A stretch of 64,000 nt of DNA from assembly GCA_014529385.2 (NCBI GenBank), contig CM043960.1, forward strand, positions 74,617,910 to 74,681,909, in the 5' to 3' direction. The notes under the pieces are model-generated. The model worked only from the letters and a program-made list of their open reading frames with translations. It had not been told where the DNA came from and searched no databases. The position numbers and the translations under genes are program-made. This stretch comes from Adiantum capillus-veneris (taxonomy: Eukaryota; Streptophyta; Polypodiopsida; Polypodiales; Pteridaceae). Positions 10,310 to 21,329 of this stretch are shown one piece after another (within the stretch, counting starts at the first letter, position 1; every line of letters starts with the position of its first letter).

Positions 10310-11166
10310 TGACCAACCAAATTATCAATCCGGAGGGATGAGCTACCCGGCTAGGGCATGGAAACACTCACACGGCTAGTGAGCTAATCGTGGCAACACA
10401 AATGGTTAACTCTACAAGGTGATTTTCTCAGCCTATGGAAGAGCTAAGCCGCAATGAAGGCCTAGGGCAATCTCCATATCCACTTCTCTTCACCTCTAAT
10501 CAACACTAATCCTATCATGCAACACACTAATCGCAAGTACACACACATAGATCTATCGAGCACCACTCCAATCAAACCTACATGCACACACAAGCAAAAG
10601 AGGACAATCACACAAGATTAGAGAGGGATTGACCACTATTTAGTTAAGATCTAGTTAATCTAAGAATCATAGACAATCATAAGAAGTAAGAGAGAGGCAT
10701 AGTGAGAGAGAATGAATCATTGATTAGTGTTAATCAAGTCTCATGAGCAAGGAGAAGCTCAAAGACTCCATAGCCACACACCTCAAGAGCTCTCACCAAA
10801 GAGTGCTCTCAACAATGAGCTTGAGAACCCTAATTTCTTTTACACACTGCCTTATGTACCTAGGGTAAAAATATGCAATGTCCGGTCTCCCAAGGCCTTT
10901 AGAGCTCACCACTTACTAAATCTGCTACCTAGGCACAATAACTAACCTATTCTTTACAGCTTGGAACTCCCATTGAGCCCATAACTCGTTAGAAATATTA
11001 CAATGGCTTGAAATAATTCGGGAATTTACAATACGTGATCATTTTGGAAAAACGTGAAAATTGTGTAACTCCAATCTTTACTACTTCTTTGCATTCATCC
11101 TCGTTGTGCATCCGTACGTCTTCGGTCTTTAGCAACTTCTATTAATTGACGTTGAATCAGTTAACA
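10310..11166 (-). repeat. LTR, 857 bp, ending at the E1 gag leader
   Basis: On the minus strand it begins TGTTAACTGATTC directly after a purine tract and ends GGTTGGTCA, followed by TTGGAGCTATTGC, a possible primer site. TG...CA ends and flanking primer sites support an LTR. It does not resemble E1's 3' LTR (2573-3759). The purine tract on its other side belongs to the Trp-repeat remnant at 11186-12860, so it looks like that element's 3' LTR, with E1 sequence joined on the far side. Confidence 0.55.
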
Positions 11167-11187
11167 TTCCCCCCTTTTGATTTTAGT
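11167..11187 (-). promoter_or_regulatory. Polypurine tract before LTR
   Basis: On the minus strand AAAATCAAAAGGGGGGAA precedes TGTTAACTG. This is the expected primer for plus-strand synthesis at the 3' end of the remnant that follows. Confidence 0.7.
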
Positions 11188-12860
11188 ACCTGTCCTCGGG
11201 CACTATTGAAAAGTGTCCGTGGAGGTGAGGGAAGGTTTTGATTGGTTTTTGATGGGCTGATCGTCTTCATTTGTTGTTGGATTTGTTGATGAGGTTCAAT
11301 TTGTTGCAGCATCTTCATTGGTCCGAATATGTCTGATGTGAGAGATGATGTTGCATTTGTCTGTTGTAAATAGCATAATGATGAGGTTTCTGTTTATTTA
11401 TGAAAAGTATATACAAGGGAACTAGAATGATGAGGTTCTAAATTAGGGTCTAATACCTGGATGACCAAAGGGAAAAAACCCAATGGGAAAAAAGTGCCTT
11501 TGGGATATGCGCATTATTGGAGTACTTATTAGCATGGGAAATATTAATAAAGTACTCAAGGGATTATTTACTGATAGATATGGAATTAAAAAGGTAGCAA
11601 ATATGAAAGGGTAGCACGATGAAACATTGGTTTGCCTATTGTATTCCACTCAAGGTGCACAGGTGGAAGCAAAAAAGAGTGTCTAATGCATATGTCCAAT
11701 GATGGGACATCCTATATATGCATACACAAAAATGCATGGGGAACAATATGCTGTGCAAGAATGATTTTGAGGGGTAATTCATAAAGGTGGTGTAGCTATA
11801 AAAGCATATGACATGGCTTTGCAAACTGGCACCCCTTAAAGAATGGTTTTTGTTGACGAGGATATGTGCTCTCATCTTACTGTGCATTGTGCGTGAGTGT
11901 TGGACTCTACGACACTCCACCATTTGTAAGTTAATAGACTTTGACTCTTATGCCCATCTCATCCAACATGAGCAACATGACTTTAGATATGCTCAACTCT
12001 TCTAGCTTGAGTGTAAGCCTAATAACTACGACTCTTAGCACAGAGTTTAATATGACTTGAAGCATTGGGTCTAATGCTTTGCTCATTTTATGGCTCGGCA
12101 GTCTGACTGCCAAAGAGTGTTTTTTGCACCTGGTGACTTGACTTTTACATTCTTGATCTTACTACAAACATTTCTTTAGGTAAAAGTAAGCTTGAATCCT
12201 CAAAAAGAGGATTAGTGAAGGACCAAGTTGGCATTGAAAGTTTCTTTTGCCATACCTGTTTTATCTTCTTTGGATCTGCAATCGCGTTAGTTGGGTTGTC
12301 CTTCTTTGACTGTGAAGACTCCATTATCTGTTTGATTCTCCAATTAGGTGTGTTGATAGGAATCTTTGATGTTGTTGTAGGCCTCTGTTGTCTATCGGCA
12401 TCTGGATTTTGACTAGAAGCATTGGAAGACTTAGGAATCCAAATCTCTTGACCTTTGTATCTCCATTGTTGACTTTGCTTCGTTCTAGATATTGTTGAGT
12501 TCTTGAGATCTTCTTGCAGGTCTGGTGTAGTTGCAGCTGGCTTGTGGTTGACTGGTAGCCAAATCTTTGTATAACGTGTGTAGAATCCTTGTCCAAGAGG
12601 AACATTCTTTGAGATCCGTCTTTTTTTGTATCCTCTTGAGAGTTGTGGTTGACTTTACCATCTTTCAATGTTGCTTTTTTGTATACCTGGTGCTTAGTTA
12701 TCCTAGGACATTGTCGAGGTTGATACCTTGTGGGCCTTCTTTCTTGGGAGGGACTTGAAGTTACTTCATATGCTCTAACCTATAGTTTTGATACCCATAT
12801 CTGTTTGTTACCTTGATAATCCTCCTGTTCCTTTAAGCTCCATTGTGATGCTATCCATCC
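11188..12860 (-). pseudogene. Trp-Pro-Lys repeat ORF remnant of a Ty3 element
   Basis: On the minus strand, in shifting frames, the same short pattern recurs every ~40-80 residues: NKQIWVSKL (about 12800), TKIWLPVNHKP (about 12575), QQWRYKGQEIWIPK (about 12450) and IKQVWQKKL (about 12280). The family also appears at 56169-56804 (RLMWMPIRNKP, SYQWKAKA, SIWIPKQ) and as a scrap at 20827-21330 (SYQWR). In the copy near 56 kb it lies downstream of integrase. AT-rich sequence with no recognisable domain (11190-12200) separates it from the purine tract. AATGCATGG and CTGTGCAAGA near 11730-11760 also occur near 56115-56150, confirming shared ancestry. Function unknown. The upper end is cut at ~12860 by the next element. 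Confidence 0.55.
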
Positions 12861-12918
12861 CATGTGTTTGTCTTTTTGTGTTGATTTCTTGTCCTTAATC
12901 CAAACTGTTTCTCTCACA

Positions 12919-12931
12919 TGGTATCATCGCA
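12919..12931 (+). promoter_or_regulatory. Primer binding site (initiator Met tRNA type)
   Basis: TGGTATCATCGCA follows directly on the CTCTCACA LTR end. The canonical plant site is TGGTATCAGAGC, so this is a close but not perfect match. Confidence 0.65.
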
Positions 12932-13052
12932 GCAGGCCATCCTGGCTACCCTGTGCGGAGCCCCACGTCCAAGTCCTTGCGCAACCCTTGCTGTGGCAAA
13001 GACCCTCCTTGCTGGTTCTCCACACTGCCTTGTGCCCAGCTAGCCATGCCTC

Positions 13053-14608
13053 TTGCACATCACACGCTATGGCGAACATCAAATCCATCGCCCGCACTCC
13101 ATGCTGCCCTGCAAACAGGTCCGCCATGTCTCCTGCGCCACAGTCCCTGCTGTCGCAAGGCAGTGTGCCTCCAACCCCATGGCTCCACGTGGGCTGGCCC
13201 ATTTACTTCCTGGTGCTCATTGCGATGCAGGACGAATCATTGCTGTCCCTCGATATCAGTCAAGTCACCCACTCTCCATCCAAATGGCATGGAGAACCCC
13301 TGTCCCTGACAGCCCTGCTGCAGACAGAGACCCTGCTCCAAACGAGTGTTTCGTTGCAAACGATGACCCTACTGCAAATCCTATAGAAGGAGATGACGCT
13401 GCTCACGACCCCAAGCTAGCAGGCATCGATGCTGCTTCTGCAAACACTCCAGACAGACTAGCCATGAACCGAGCAACCGCCCATCCTTCTAAATTTCACC
13501 TGGCTGCAGACGGAGGTTCCGTCACACCTGTGAATAAACTACTTGCAGCCCATTCTGCTGATGCCACCAGTGCTGCTAAAAGCGTGGCTCCCACCCCTGC
13601 TGCAAAAGAAGCACAACTTCCTGTAGCAGATGACATTGAGGCACAGCCTTCAAATTTCAATGAGGCCACATACTCTGTTGGAGAAGTAGATGTAGATGTA
13701 GCCTTCCCCGCAGTGGACATTCAACCCACCCAGGCCCTACCTTCTTCAGGTGCTGTCCACCCCCCAACAGATGATGCTGATGCAACCCTTATGCCGCGAC
13801 CATTGATGCAACCCCTGCAGCCGAAGATTGTGCTGCCATCAATGCAATTGTGACTGACGTCACTCATGAGGCCAAGATAGCTGTCAGCCTTGCTGCTGTA
13901 GTAGTTGTTGTTGCACCACGTGCAGACGAGCCCTCTGTGGTGGGTGCTACTGCCACCTCTCTAGAATTAACAACTCCTGCAACCAAGAAGGATGCCCTTG
14001 CTGCTACAATTGCTCCTGATGTAACCATCATATCAGCCAAAGCTGATATCGCAAAGTCCGCTGCCATCACATCTGATGGCACTCATGCCGTTGCCCACAC
14101 TGGTGCATCCCTCCAACCCGCAACCACTCACCCTCCAACTGAAGATGCTGATGGTAATAAGGCCATCATTGAGTCCTTCCTTGGGAACCAACCTCCTACA
14201 GATCAAGTTGTGGTTCAATCCACAGCCTACAAACCTCTTCGTGCTGCATCTAATGCATGCAATGTTCCTGCTTCAAACAGTTCAGACAGGCGTGCCAGTG
14301 CCTCAAAAACAACCCTCTTGGACATAATAAGAAGAGTGACACATCCTTTCAACCTGGACATATCTACTTGTTATGAAGTTGTTTCCGTTCACCAAGGCAA
14401 CCAAACCCCATGCCAATCTTATGGCACCCAACCCCACATGAATGGTGAACCTCCAAGCAACATCTCCATACTACTTACTCCTACACTTGACTGCCAAGAG
14501 TCTTCCCCTTCTTTACTCCACACCTCGACATTCGTCTCCGATCTGTCCTTGAAGAATCCCTTTTTGGATGTGTCATGGAGTGACTCTCACAACATGTCAA
14601 ATCGCTGA
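13053..14608 (+). pseudogene. Ala/Thr/Pro/Asp-rich ORF of copia-like element
   Basis: Two overlapping frames read as one ~500-residue protein if a shift near 13795 is allowed. The first frame ends at 13853, and the second is already open upstream with ATIDATPAAEDCAAIN before VTDVTHEAK, so its GTG at 13850 is not a start. Composition is dominated by Ala, Thr, Pro, Val and Asp, with imperfect short repeats (HPPTDDADAT and HPPTEDADGN; ATPAAED-type units). No zinc knuckle, protease or RT motif is visible. It sits where gag would be in a copia element. A rapidly evolving gag-like or captured low-complexity protein is possible, and I cannot name it. Confidence 0.5.
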
Positions 14609-15184
14609 GATGCTTCCTGTCTTGCAACAGTTCTCCCAAACATCCAACCAATCATACCATTACCCAGAACCGTGGCTCTCTACTTCTCTCAACCTTGGTG
14701 GATGCTTTGTCGCAAAAACAACAACACATGAGCCAATTCCTCATCTTCATGAGCTCTCAACCTTTCTTATCAAGATCGTCTCATGTTTCTACCTGCAAAT
14801 GCATATCAACCTCCACTTGGTGGCCAGCTGCTTCAAAACACTTGAAGACGCAACCTTGACATCAACTCCAAATCTCAAAGCTACAGTTATGCTTTCATTT
14901 TTCTTGAGGGGGCAAACGTGTGGTATTCAAGCTCTTGAAAGCATACATGTCATGGACCACATACAGTTTTTCAAAGATCGTACAAAGCGAAGATCTGAGC
15001 TGAAGATCCGACTGCTTATGAAGGCAACCATCTACCCTGGATGATTCAATTTCCAGCCTCGTCATGATTTCAATTTATGAAGGTTGCATAAGCATGATCA
15101 TTGTACAATCCAAAGCATGTAGATTGAATCTCACACTTTTTACACATGCATGCCTCTGTATGGACGATGTGTCTTACGGGGGCG
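14609..15184 (+). other. 3' untranslated part of copia-like element
   Basis: Short open stretches only (for example 14568-15044, overlapping the previous ORF in another frame) with no domain recognised. It ends in the G-rich tract before the LTR. A second G-rich patch (CTTGAGGGGGCAAACGTGTGG near 14905) resembles a further purine tract and could be a relic of an older LTR junction. Confidence 0.35.
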
Positions 15185-15416
15185 TGTGGGAAATAATAAT
15201 CCACATCACCAGTACATAGTCATCATCCTAGTAGGCACAACGGCCCGCATCCCAAGATATCTCGCGGCTTCGTAACGCCCTTGTAACTACCATGCAAACT
15301 GTATATAACTGCAACACCTCGTAATCAATCGATCTCATTCTGGCCTATCGCCTTCTTGGGTGCCTCGGGCTTAAGAGCCTCCTTCTCTCTCTCTCTCTCT
15401 CTCCCTTTCTCTCACA
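15185..15416 (+). repeat. 3' LTR of copia-like element
   Basis: Begins TGTGGGAAATAATAATCC, contains a TATA-like CTGTATATAACTGC near 15300 and ends CTCTCACA after a CT microsatellite (15385-15406). Size and layout (short U3, TATA, pyrimidine-rich end) are typical of plant copia LTRs. Confidence 0.65.
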
Positions 15417-16628
15417 GGGGCGACAACAGAGAGAAGCTGCTCATTGGAGCAGAGAGGGAGTTACACCAAGGAGAAGGGGGGCGCTGGTCAGGAGGACTGA
15501 GAAAAGGAGAGCAGGTGGGGATGGCTAGTAGATTACGAGGAGCACGTTGAAGGAGTTTAACGCCATCAAGGGAGTCGAAGGAGCTGAAGGCCGCCAGATC
15601 GACAGGAAGAGAGAGGGCCGAGAAGCTCTGGAACAGCTCGAAGGGGGGCCTACTGTGAGGAGGCGCCATTGTAAAAGAGTTCAAAGTTGGGCCCAGGTCA
15701 AGAGGGAGGCAACCAAAGGGCGCTACAGGAGCACAGGCCGAGGTTCAAACAGAGAAGGGTCTGGCCAAGTACAGCTCTGGAGGAGCGCCATACAAAGGAT
15801 AGAGAGAGTTGAGAGGCTTGAGAGTATCGGCCTACAACAAGGGCGTGAGAAGGGTGGGCTCTAAGAGTCCTACAGGGGAGCGAAAGCGAGAGAATTAGGG
15901 ATCAGGGCGGGTCTTGATCATAGTCTTCGACTGGTTATCAAGTCCATCAGGAGGTGTAGCTCGTTGAGGTTGCCATGGGCAACCTGGTCACCATTTTGAG
16001 GGGAAAGGGCGATTTATGTGTTAGCAACCAAGTCAAGTGGAGTCTCAGAGCAAGCACGCGGCAACAAAGAGAAGGCTGCCATGCTCAGTAAAGGTGAAGG
16101 GAGCCCGAGCTCAAGCAGGGAGGAGCGAGAAAAAAGAGGAGCGCTACAGGGCAGTTTTTTTCTAAGGTTGCGGCCCGAAAGTAGTCAAAAACTGAGGAGG
16201 GTCGACTGCTGAGACAAAGAGAGAGGAGCAGGGCTGTATGCAAGGCCGAAACTAGGAAGTTGAAGGGAGAGCTCCAAAGCAAGCTCACGGGACACGGAAG
16301 GGGAGGCTATCATCTCGAGCTCCCGATGCCGGCTACATAGAGGAGGCACGCCATTCAGAAAAGAAGAGAGGGCTGTAGGGAGGGCGTTCAGAGTCGAAGC
16401 AGAAAGAGAGGGATCAGGTGAGTGCTCCAAGCTTGGAGTGGCCAAAATAGCTGAAAAGTAAGGTGGCTTGCAATCCTCTTGAGAGTGAAACAGCTTATAT
16501 AAAGAGCGTCCCACTGCAGTGTCCGTGGAGACCTGGAATCGATATGCTTTGGGTCCTAGTACCAATGTTGTTTTGTATAAAGCTTGAGCATGAGGTCCAT
16601 TGAGGTTTGCAGCCTGTGGGTGTGTTCT
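15417..16628. other. Unassigned purine-rich sequence
   Basis: Rich in GAGGAG and AGGGAG on the plus strand, with no protein I recognise. ORFs at 15547-15864 and 16018-16212 (plus) and 16185-16895 (minus) are compositional. Near 16565 the minus strand reads ACAACATTGGTACTAGGACC, which resembles a Met-type primer site after an LTR end, but I could not find the LTR's other boundary. Confidence 0.3.
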
Positions 16629-16675
16629 GTGTGTGTGTGTGTGTGTGTGTGTGAGTGAGAGAGAGAGAGAGAGAG
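16629..16675. repeat. (GT)n(GA)n microsatellite
   Basis: A GT run changes into a GA run, about 47 bases in all. Confidence 0.95.
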
Positions 16676-16895
16676 TCCCATCTATGTGTACTCTAGAGTG
16701 AGAGCTCTTTTTCTGGAGGGGTTTCTTCTCAAATAGTTGGCCAATGTGTGCATTTGAGCTACAAGAAAGAGTGTGAGTGTTGTGTCTGGGTGTGTTTGCC
16801 CCGGCCCCATCAGCGTCAATCACCATCTCGAGCTCTTTAGCCTTTGTGTTGCGGCTAAGTGCTGTTGATCGGAGTCTCTCCATCATATCTTGCAT

Positions 16896-17459
16896 CTATC
16901 TTGCATATTCGTTTACTTGCAATATGACCTTGTTATTTGACTGCCAATCCTCCTGTCTTGTCAAATGAGTGGATGTGCTTGCAACCTCTTGTGTGTCCTT
17001 CTGCTGTGTCGTGGTCGCTGGTTCTTCTTGTGTGGAGGTAGAGGGTCGGTCTTCTTCTTTGTCATCCTGAGGCCTTGTGGATGCCTCAACTGTTTCTTGT
17101 TTTGTGGAAGTAGAAGGTGTTGGCTCATACTGTGCAGTCTCTTCAGGTGCAGGGCTCACTTCCTTTTTCGGCTCAGGTTCTTTCTGTTCTTGTTGCTCTT
17201 GTGTAGCAGTGGCCTCTTGTGTAGTGGTAGCCTCTTGTTCTGGCTCTGCTTATTTATCTTTTTCTTTCTCTTGTTGGTCCGTCTTTTGTGCAGATTCTGT
17301 TTCTTTGGTGGACTCAGATTCTTTGGCTCTTTCTTTCTCAGGTTCAGCTTCTTTAATTGGCTCTTTTGCGGTGTCCCTCTTTACAAGTGATGGTGATGGG
17401 CTTGGCATAGGATGGTCCTGTTGTTTTTTTAGGCGGTGAGGTGGGTCTGGGAGACTCAT
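16896..17459 (-). pseudogene. Giant-element 3' ORF copy B, acidic Glu/Thr/Gln-rich region
   Basis: Minus-strand text from 17459 downward is one long disordered stretch of Glu, Lys, Thr, Ser, Pro and Gln (KEPIKEAEPEKERAKESEST, then a stop near 17250, then QEEPATTTQQKD). It follows the N-terminal domain of the same protein and corresponds in position to the Pro/Glu-rich region at about 51900-52130 in copy C. It ends at ~16896, where unrelated sequence begins, so copy B lacks the coiled coil and C-terminal domain. One in-frame stop. A disordered linker between two folded parts is the most that can be said. Confidence 0.55.
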
Positions 17460-18752
17460 AGCTTTGTTCTTGGGCTTCTTCCCTTGCCGTTTCTTCAGTT
17501 CGTCTCTGTTCCTCTATCTCTTTGGCTTTTCTAGCCGCTTCTTTGGCTTCTTTCAGCTTGAGGGATTTAGTTTCTTGGTACATTTTCTCCAAAGTTTCTG
17601 TCGGATCTTCAGCCTCTTTTCTTGTCTGATGCTTCGTTCTTGGGCCTTTAAGTCCGCTCGACACCCATTTCTCTAGGTCCTTCCCTTGTGCTTGTCGACT
17701 CGGCTGATAGGCGTGTTTTACTCTTTCGAAGCGAGCTTGTTTGTGCGCGGTCTCTTCTTGGTGGGTTGCCATAGCTTTTCTCTTCATTTCTTCTCTTCTC
17801 GCTCTCTTCTCCTCGTTATCAGAGCTCTCGCTGTTGTGCCTTTCTGGCAAGCTTTCAGCTGATTCTTCATCGGATTTATAAGATTTCTTTCCTGACCTTG
17901 TAGCTCTCGGAGACGATTGTGCTGCCAATATCCATGTATTTTGGTCAGGGGTAGGTGGTAGATTGTTGGCCATGCTGATGGCATGGTATGCTATCCTCGT
18001 CAAGACTTATGGCACCTCCAAGTAAGTGATTTTTCCTTCTTTCTTGGTGCCCTTCAAGGTGGTCAGGACATATTGAGCGTGGTCCACTGGTTGCCTGGTT
18101 GTTGACTTTAGAAATTGGGTAAATGTGGTGGCAACTGAGTGATTTGGCGTAGTGTACCTTGGTGGCCTTTTTGCCAAAAAATGGAAGTGCTGATGGTATA
18201 ATCTGGCTAGCTCTTCCACCTGTTTGTGAATCAAATCTGCAAAGGTAGCCACGACGGTCTCCTTGGTGAAGGTGCCTGTCATTTTTCTGTCCCTTGCTCT
18301 CATGGTCATTCCTTTGTGGGTAGTTTGAGTGGCTCTGCCACTATATCTTTGGTTATGACCACTTCGACCTTGTTTCCCTAAGTGTCAGATATTTGTGTGG
18401 TTCCATCTTCTTTTATTGTGGATAAAAGCTCGTAAGCTTTCTGAAAATTCACTCTGCAAGGCTCCTGTTCATAAAAGTCTCTGAGTTCAAGCCTGCGGTT
18501 GGCTTCTTTGGTCTTTGGCTTCGCGGCAACATCATATACTTCTTTGGGTAAGAGTTGCAACTCCACTTGATGCCCCTCTTCACTCTTGAATCTGCCGGTG
18601 AAGACTGTAGTATGATGCTCGTCTAGCTGTTCTTTGGAGAGGTATGAGGCCTTGGCTGCTTTGACTGAATTGGGGTCTAGTTGATATGCGGGCAGTTCTT
18701 GCAACTTTTCCTTTTGGTTGAGCTTTTTCTTGGCCCTCTTTGCTGCTTGCAT
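17460..18752 (-). pseudogene. Giant-element 3' ORF copy B, N-terminal domain and charged linker
   Basis: Starts at an ATG at 18752 (MQAAKRAKKKLNQKEK, very basic). Stops near 18378, 18310 and 18004 are bridged by sequence that matches copy C: ELLSTIKEDGTTQ/EFVTTIKEDGVAR and LYHQHFHFLAKRP/LYSQYFHMCTNRP, then ITYLEVP-stop-VLTRIAYHAI against TYIVPGELITKVIYGAL. The stop at 18004-18006 is in frame with its flanks, so this is decay and not two genes. A charged, helix-prone linker follows (EMYQETKSLKLKEAKEAARKAKEIEEQ). The N-terminal domain is reminiscent of the plant-specific retroelement domains catalogued as putative plant transposon proteins, but I cannot confirm that. Confidence 0.65.
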
Positions 18753-20807
18753 GGCTCTTGTTCAGTGAATAGAGTGCAAAGTTAGCAGATTTGTCAGAAT
18801 TTTCTCTGAAATGTCCTTTAGGCTAAAATGTTGACAATTTTGGTCCAATTTGCTTCAAATCATTTTCTGAACAAGCATAGATGCATAAAAACATGCAAGG
18901 AACAAAACTGTTAAGTCAAAACAAATTTTTGCAACCAAAGTAAATAATCACGATTATTTACAAATGAGCAAATTTTTCAGCTTTTTACAAACTTGGCATC
19001 ATAGGCTTGAAGTATATACCAAATACATACTTTGAGTGAAATATGGGCTCAATTGGATGGATAGGGTGAAAATGGTACCAGATTTTGGCTTTAGGTCTTT
19101 GAAACAATAGATATAAAGGAAATTTGAGATTTTGAGATCCAAATTGATTCAAACTTGGCTAGTGGGCTTAACACATCATGTACTTTGGATGTATGATGGA
19201 AAAATATCAAAACTCCCCAATTTTGGCTAGAAAGTAAATAATCGCGATTATTAACTTTTCTACCAAAATCATCAATTTTGTGGTACAATTTGGTTCTAAG
19301 CATTGTATAGACCCTGTGTATGAGATATGAGGTGTTTTGGATCAAGAATTGTTGTCCATAACCCAAAAATTGACCTGCAAAGATCTTTTTGCGCTTTTTG
19401 GTAATTTTCCAAGTTATAGGTGGTCATTTTGGTTCATACTTGATTTTTGGCATGTATTAGGTGTGTACACATGATAGGTGGGGTGATGTGACAATTTCCA
19501 AGCAAAAATGATGCAAAAGTAAATAATCATGATTATTTACAACAATGAAAAATTCTTTGCAAAACTTACAACTTTTGACCTAGACATATTCTATACACCT
19601 AAAACAAGTCCTAAATTGAATTGGGTCAAGTTGGTCATGCCACCATCACTTTGTGCTTTGTCGACTCTGAAATTACCATTTCTTGTGACTACACTGCCTG
19701 TTGGGTTGGTCGGTCAACTTCTAGGTTTTGGACTTGTCCGCAACATAGTCGTGAAGCAACTTGTCCAATTCTAGCTCATTTGGAGTCAGTTTGAACCTGT
19801 ATGTCGAATTTGACGCTTTGTAGCTTTCAAGCCATTTTCTGCTTTTTAAGGGCTTTTCTTGATTGATTTCACCAAATCAATCATATACATTGTATATGAA
19901 CCTCATAGGCAAGCCATATATGGAGTCAGATCGGAATTCTGGCATTTGCCAAAAACCTAGCTTTTCTACTGGGGACCACATCGACCCCTGCTGAATGGTC
20001 AAATGATGATATAGAAAGGTTCTATTATGTTAGGGCATGCTATGATTCAAATCCCACATGATTTGTCAAGCTGGCAGGCCGCTATGGTCAATTTTTGGTC
20101 GTAGGTCTTCGTGCACTGCTCGATTTCTAGGGTTTTTTCTAGGGCTTTAGACTAGCTACCGGACACACAAAATTGATCATTAACGAGTAAAGAACTTACC
20201 CCTCATATCTCGTGAGAGACGGTGCTGAAAACGGTCAACTGTGGGCCCCGAAAAAGTCGCATGAAAGAGGTCGAAATATCTCTCTGCAAAGGCTGCAAGT
20301 GGAAATGAAGTGGTTTTAACCTACCTTGGATATCTATACTTGGACTTCCTGAACCAATTTTCCCTAGATTCTCCCGTTAGTCCTACTAGGCCATGAAATC
20401 TATGTTAGACTCAAAAATTTTCCTGATTGGATTCGTGTAGCTCATTATGCAAGAATTTTGCAAAAGTAGGCCTAGCCACCTAATTTAAGCTTCTGCTTCC
20501 ATCTTCTGATTTCATTGAAATTAAGAAAATCCATTGAAAAACACAGCTTTATTGTTTTTTGTTGGATTTTTCTATTTTAAAGCCTCATTACTAAGAAAAA
20601 TGATAAAAAATATCCAAAAAAGGACTCCTTTTGATGATTTTCTGATAGTATATACACTATTCACTCATCGAGACGATCTTATCAATGAACTTTTCCTTGA
20701 TGATGAATTATAAGGGCATTATTAGGTAATTTTGCAAAAAATCTCATGTTAACATCGAAATTTTTCCTTCCTCTTCAAACATTGCCCTTAATTACTTAGT
20801 ACTTAGT
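18753..20807 (-). other. Non-coding spacer before copy B ORF, with palindrome array
   Basis: AT-rich, no sustained ORF. Its far part (20300-20700) resembles 55330-55700 of the other giant element (shared GACTCAAAAATTTTCCTGATT/GGCTCAAAAATTTCTTGATT and an A/T-rich GAAAAT stretch), so the whole spacer is a conserved part of the element. No LTR start (TGTTAG) is seen in it, which argues that the ORF and the gag-pol at 21330-29024 are one unit. Confidence 0.6.
18940..19540 (-). repeat. Palindrome array in copy B spacer
   Basis: Three 22-bp palindromes at 18940-18961, 19234-19255 and 19519-19540, spaced 294 and 285 bp. The shared core is AAATAATCGCGATTATTT with the centre varying as CACG, CGCG and CATG. 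The third is a perfect palindrome. Each is followed by similar text (ACAA..GA.AAATT.TT..A..TTTTGACC), so the unit is a ~285-bp diverged tandem repeat in which the palindrome is the best conserved part. Confidence 0.85.
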
Positions 20808-20826
20808 GCCCTTCCACCTCTCCTAA
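20808..20826 (-). promoter_or_regulatory. Internal purine tract of E2
   Basis: On the minus strand TTTAGGAGAGGTGGAAGGGC lies between the Trp-repeat remnant and the palindrome spacer. It aligns with CTAGGAGGGGGGGAGGC at 55986-56001 in E3, with matching sequence just upstream (TCCCGGAG/TCCAGGAG). It could be an internal plus-strand primer or a decayed 3' polypurine tract. Confidence 0.45.
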
Positions 20827-21329
20827 ATGGCACACTCCGGGACGACTGTGTGCATGGGTGGAACAATTGTGTCTACAGATAGCCATGGTTGGCTCTACCA
20901 TGCTATGAAGATCAATGCAATTCAAACCAATATGCTGTGCCAGAGCTGGGTCTTGAGTAAGTAACTCAAGGGTTTCTGATGTTGAGGTTTGTTGCTGATG
21001 TCTTCCAAAGAGAAAATCTTGTAGCTTGTGTGCTCTCTGTTTGATTGTACCATCAGGATGGTTTAGCACATTGATTGCTTGAGCTGTTGGTAGCACTTTT
21101 AACTGTTGTCAAGCTTTTTATCGCCATTGGTAGCTTGGTCTGCTTGGTGCTGTATTGTGTGGTGGAGTATTTTGAGAGTTAACTCACCATTGCTTGATTG
21201 GTTTTACAGTTTGTGGAGAAGATAAGTGCTCATTTTTCTTTCAAACCATTTTTATGTTAGGGTCCTTTCTCGGAGATGCTCGTCTCTGTGTTTTAACCCT
21301 TGGAACCTTCTTATGTTTTGTTGGTGAAG
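20827..21329 (-). pseudogene. Trp-repeat ORF remnant in E2
   Basis: The minus-strand text in mixed frames contains PSYQWR-stop-KA, matching TSYQWKAKA near 56350 in E3, then AQAINVLNHPDGTIKQRAHKLQDFL. The longest open stretch starts at 21096. No domain is recognised. It follows directly on the truncated integrase, as in E3. Confidence 0.4.

Larger units (their letters stand above)
12919..15416 (+). mobile_element. Copia-like non-autonomous LTR element
   Basis: TGGTATCATCGCA at 12919 resembles the initiator-Met tRNA primer site used by plant copia elements. The 3' end has a G-rich tract (TTACGGGGGCG near 15175) and an LTR of ~232 bp (15185-15416) ending TTTCTCTCACA. The same TTTCTCTCACA precedes the primer site at 12908-12918, so only a stub of the 5' LTR remains. 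No RT, integrase or protease is visible. The internal region codes for a low-complexity Ala-rich protein only. It therefore depends on an autonomous partner. Confidence 0.65.

Noticed and set aside
13850-14608. Separate gene starting at 13850
   Set aside because: The first codon is GTG and the frame is open upstream. It is the continuation of the previous ORF after a frameshift.
16540-16600. Primer site and LTR end of a further element
   Set aside because: TTGGTACTAGGACC after ACAACA is suggestive, but no matching LTR start or partner LTR was found.
16965-17439. Plus-strand Cys/Phe/Ser-rich ORFs
   Set aside because: Antisense of the acidic region of copy B.
18940-19540. CRISPR-like array of spaced repeats
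   Set aside because: Spacing is ~285 bp, the spacers are themselves diverged repeats, and the context is a plant retroelement.
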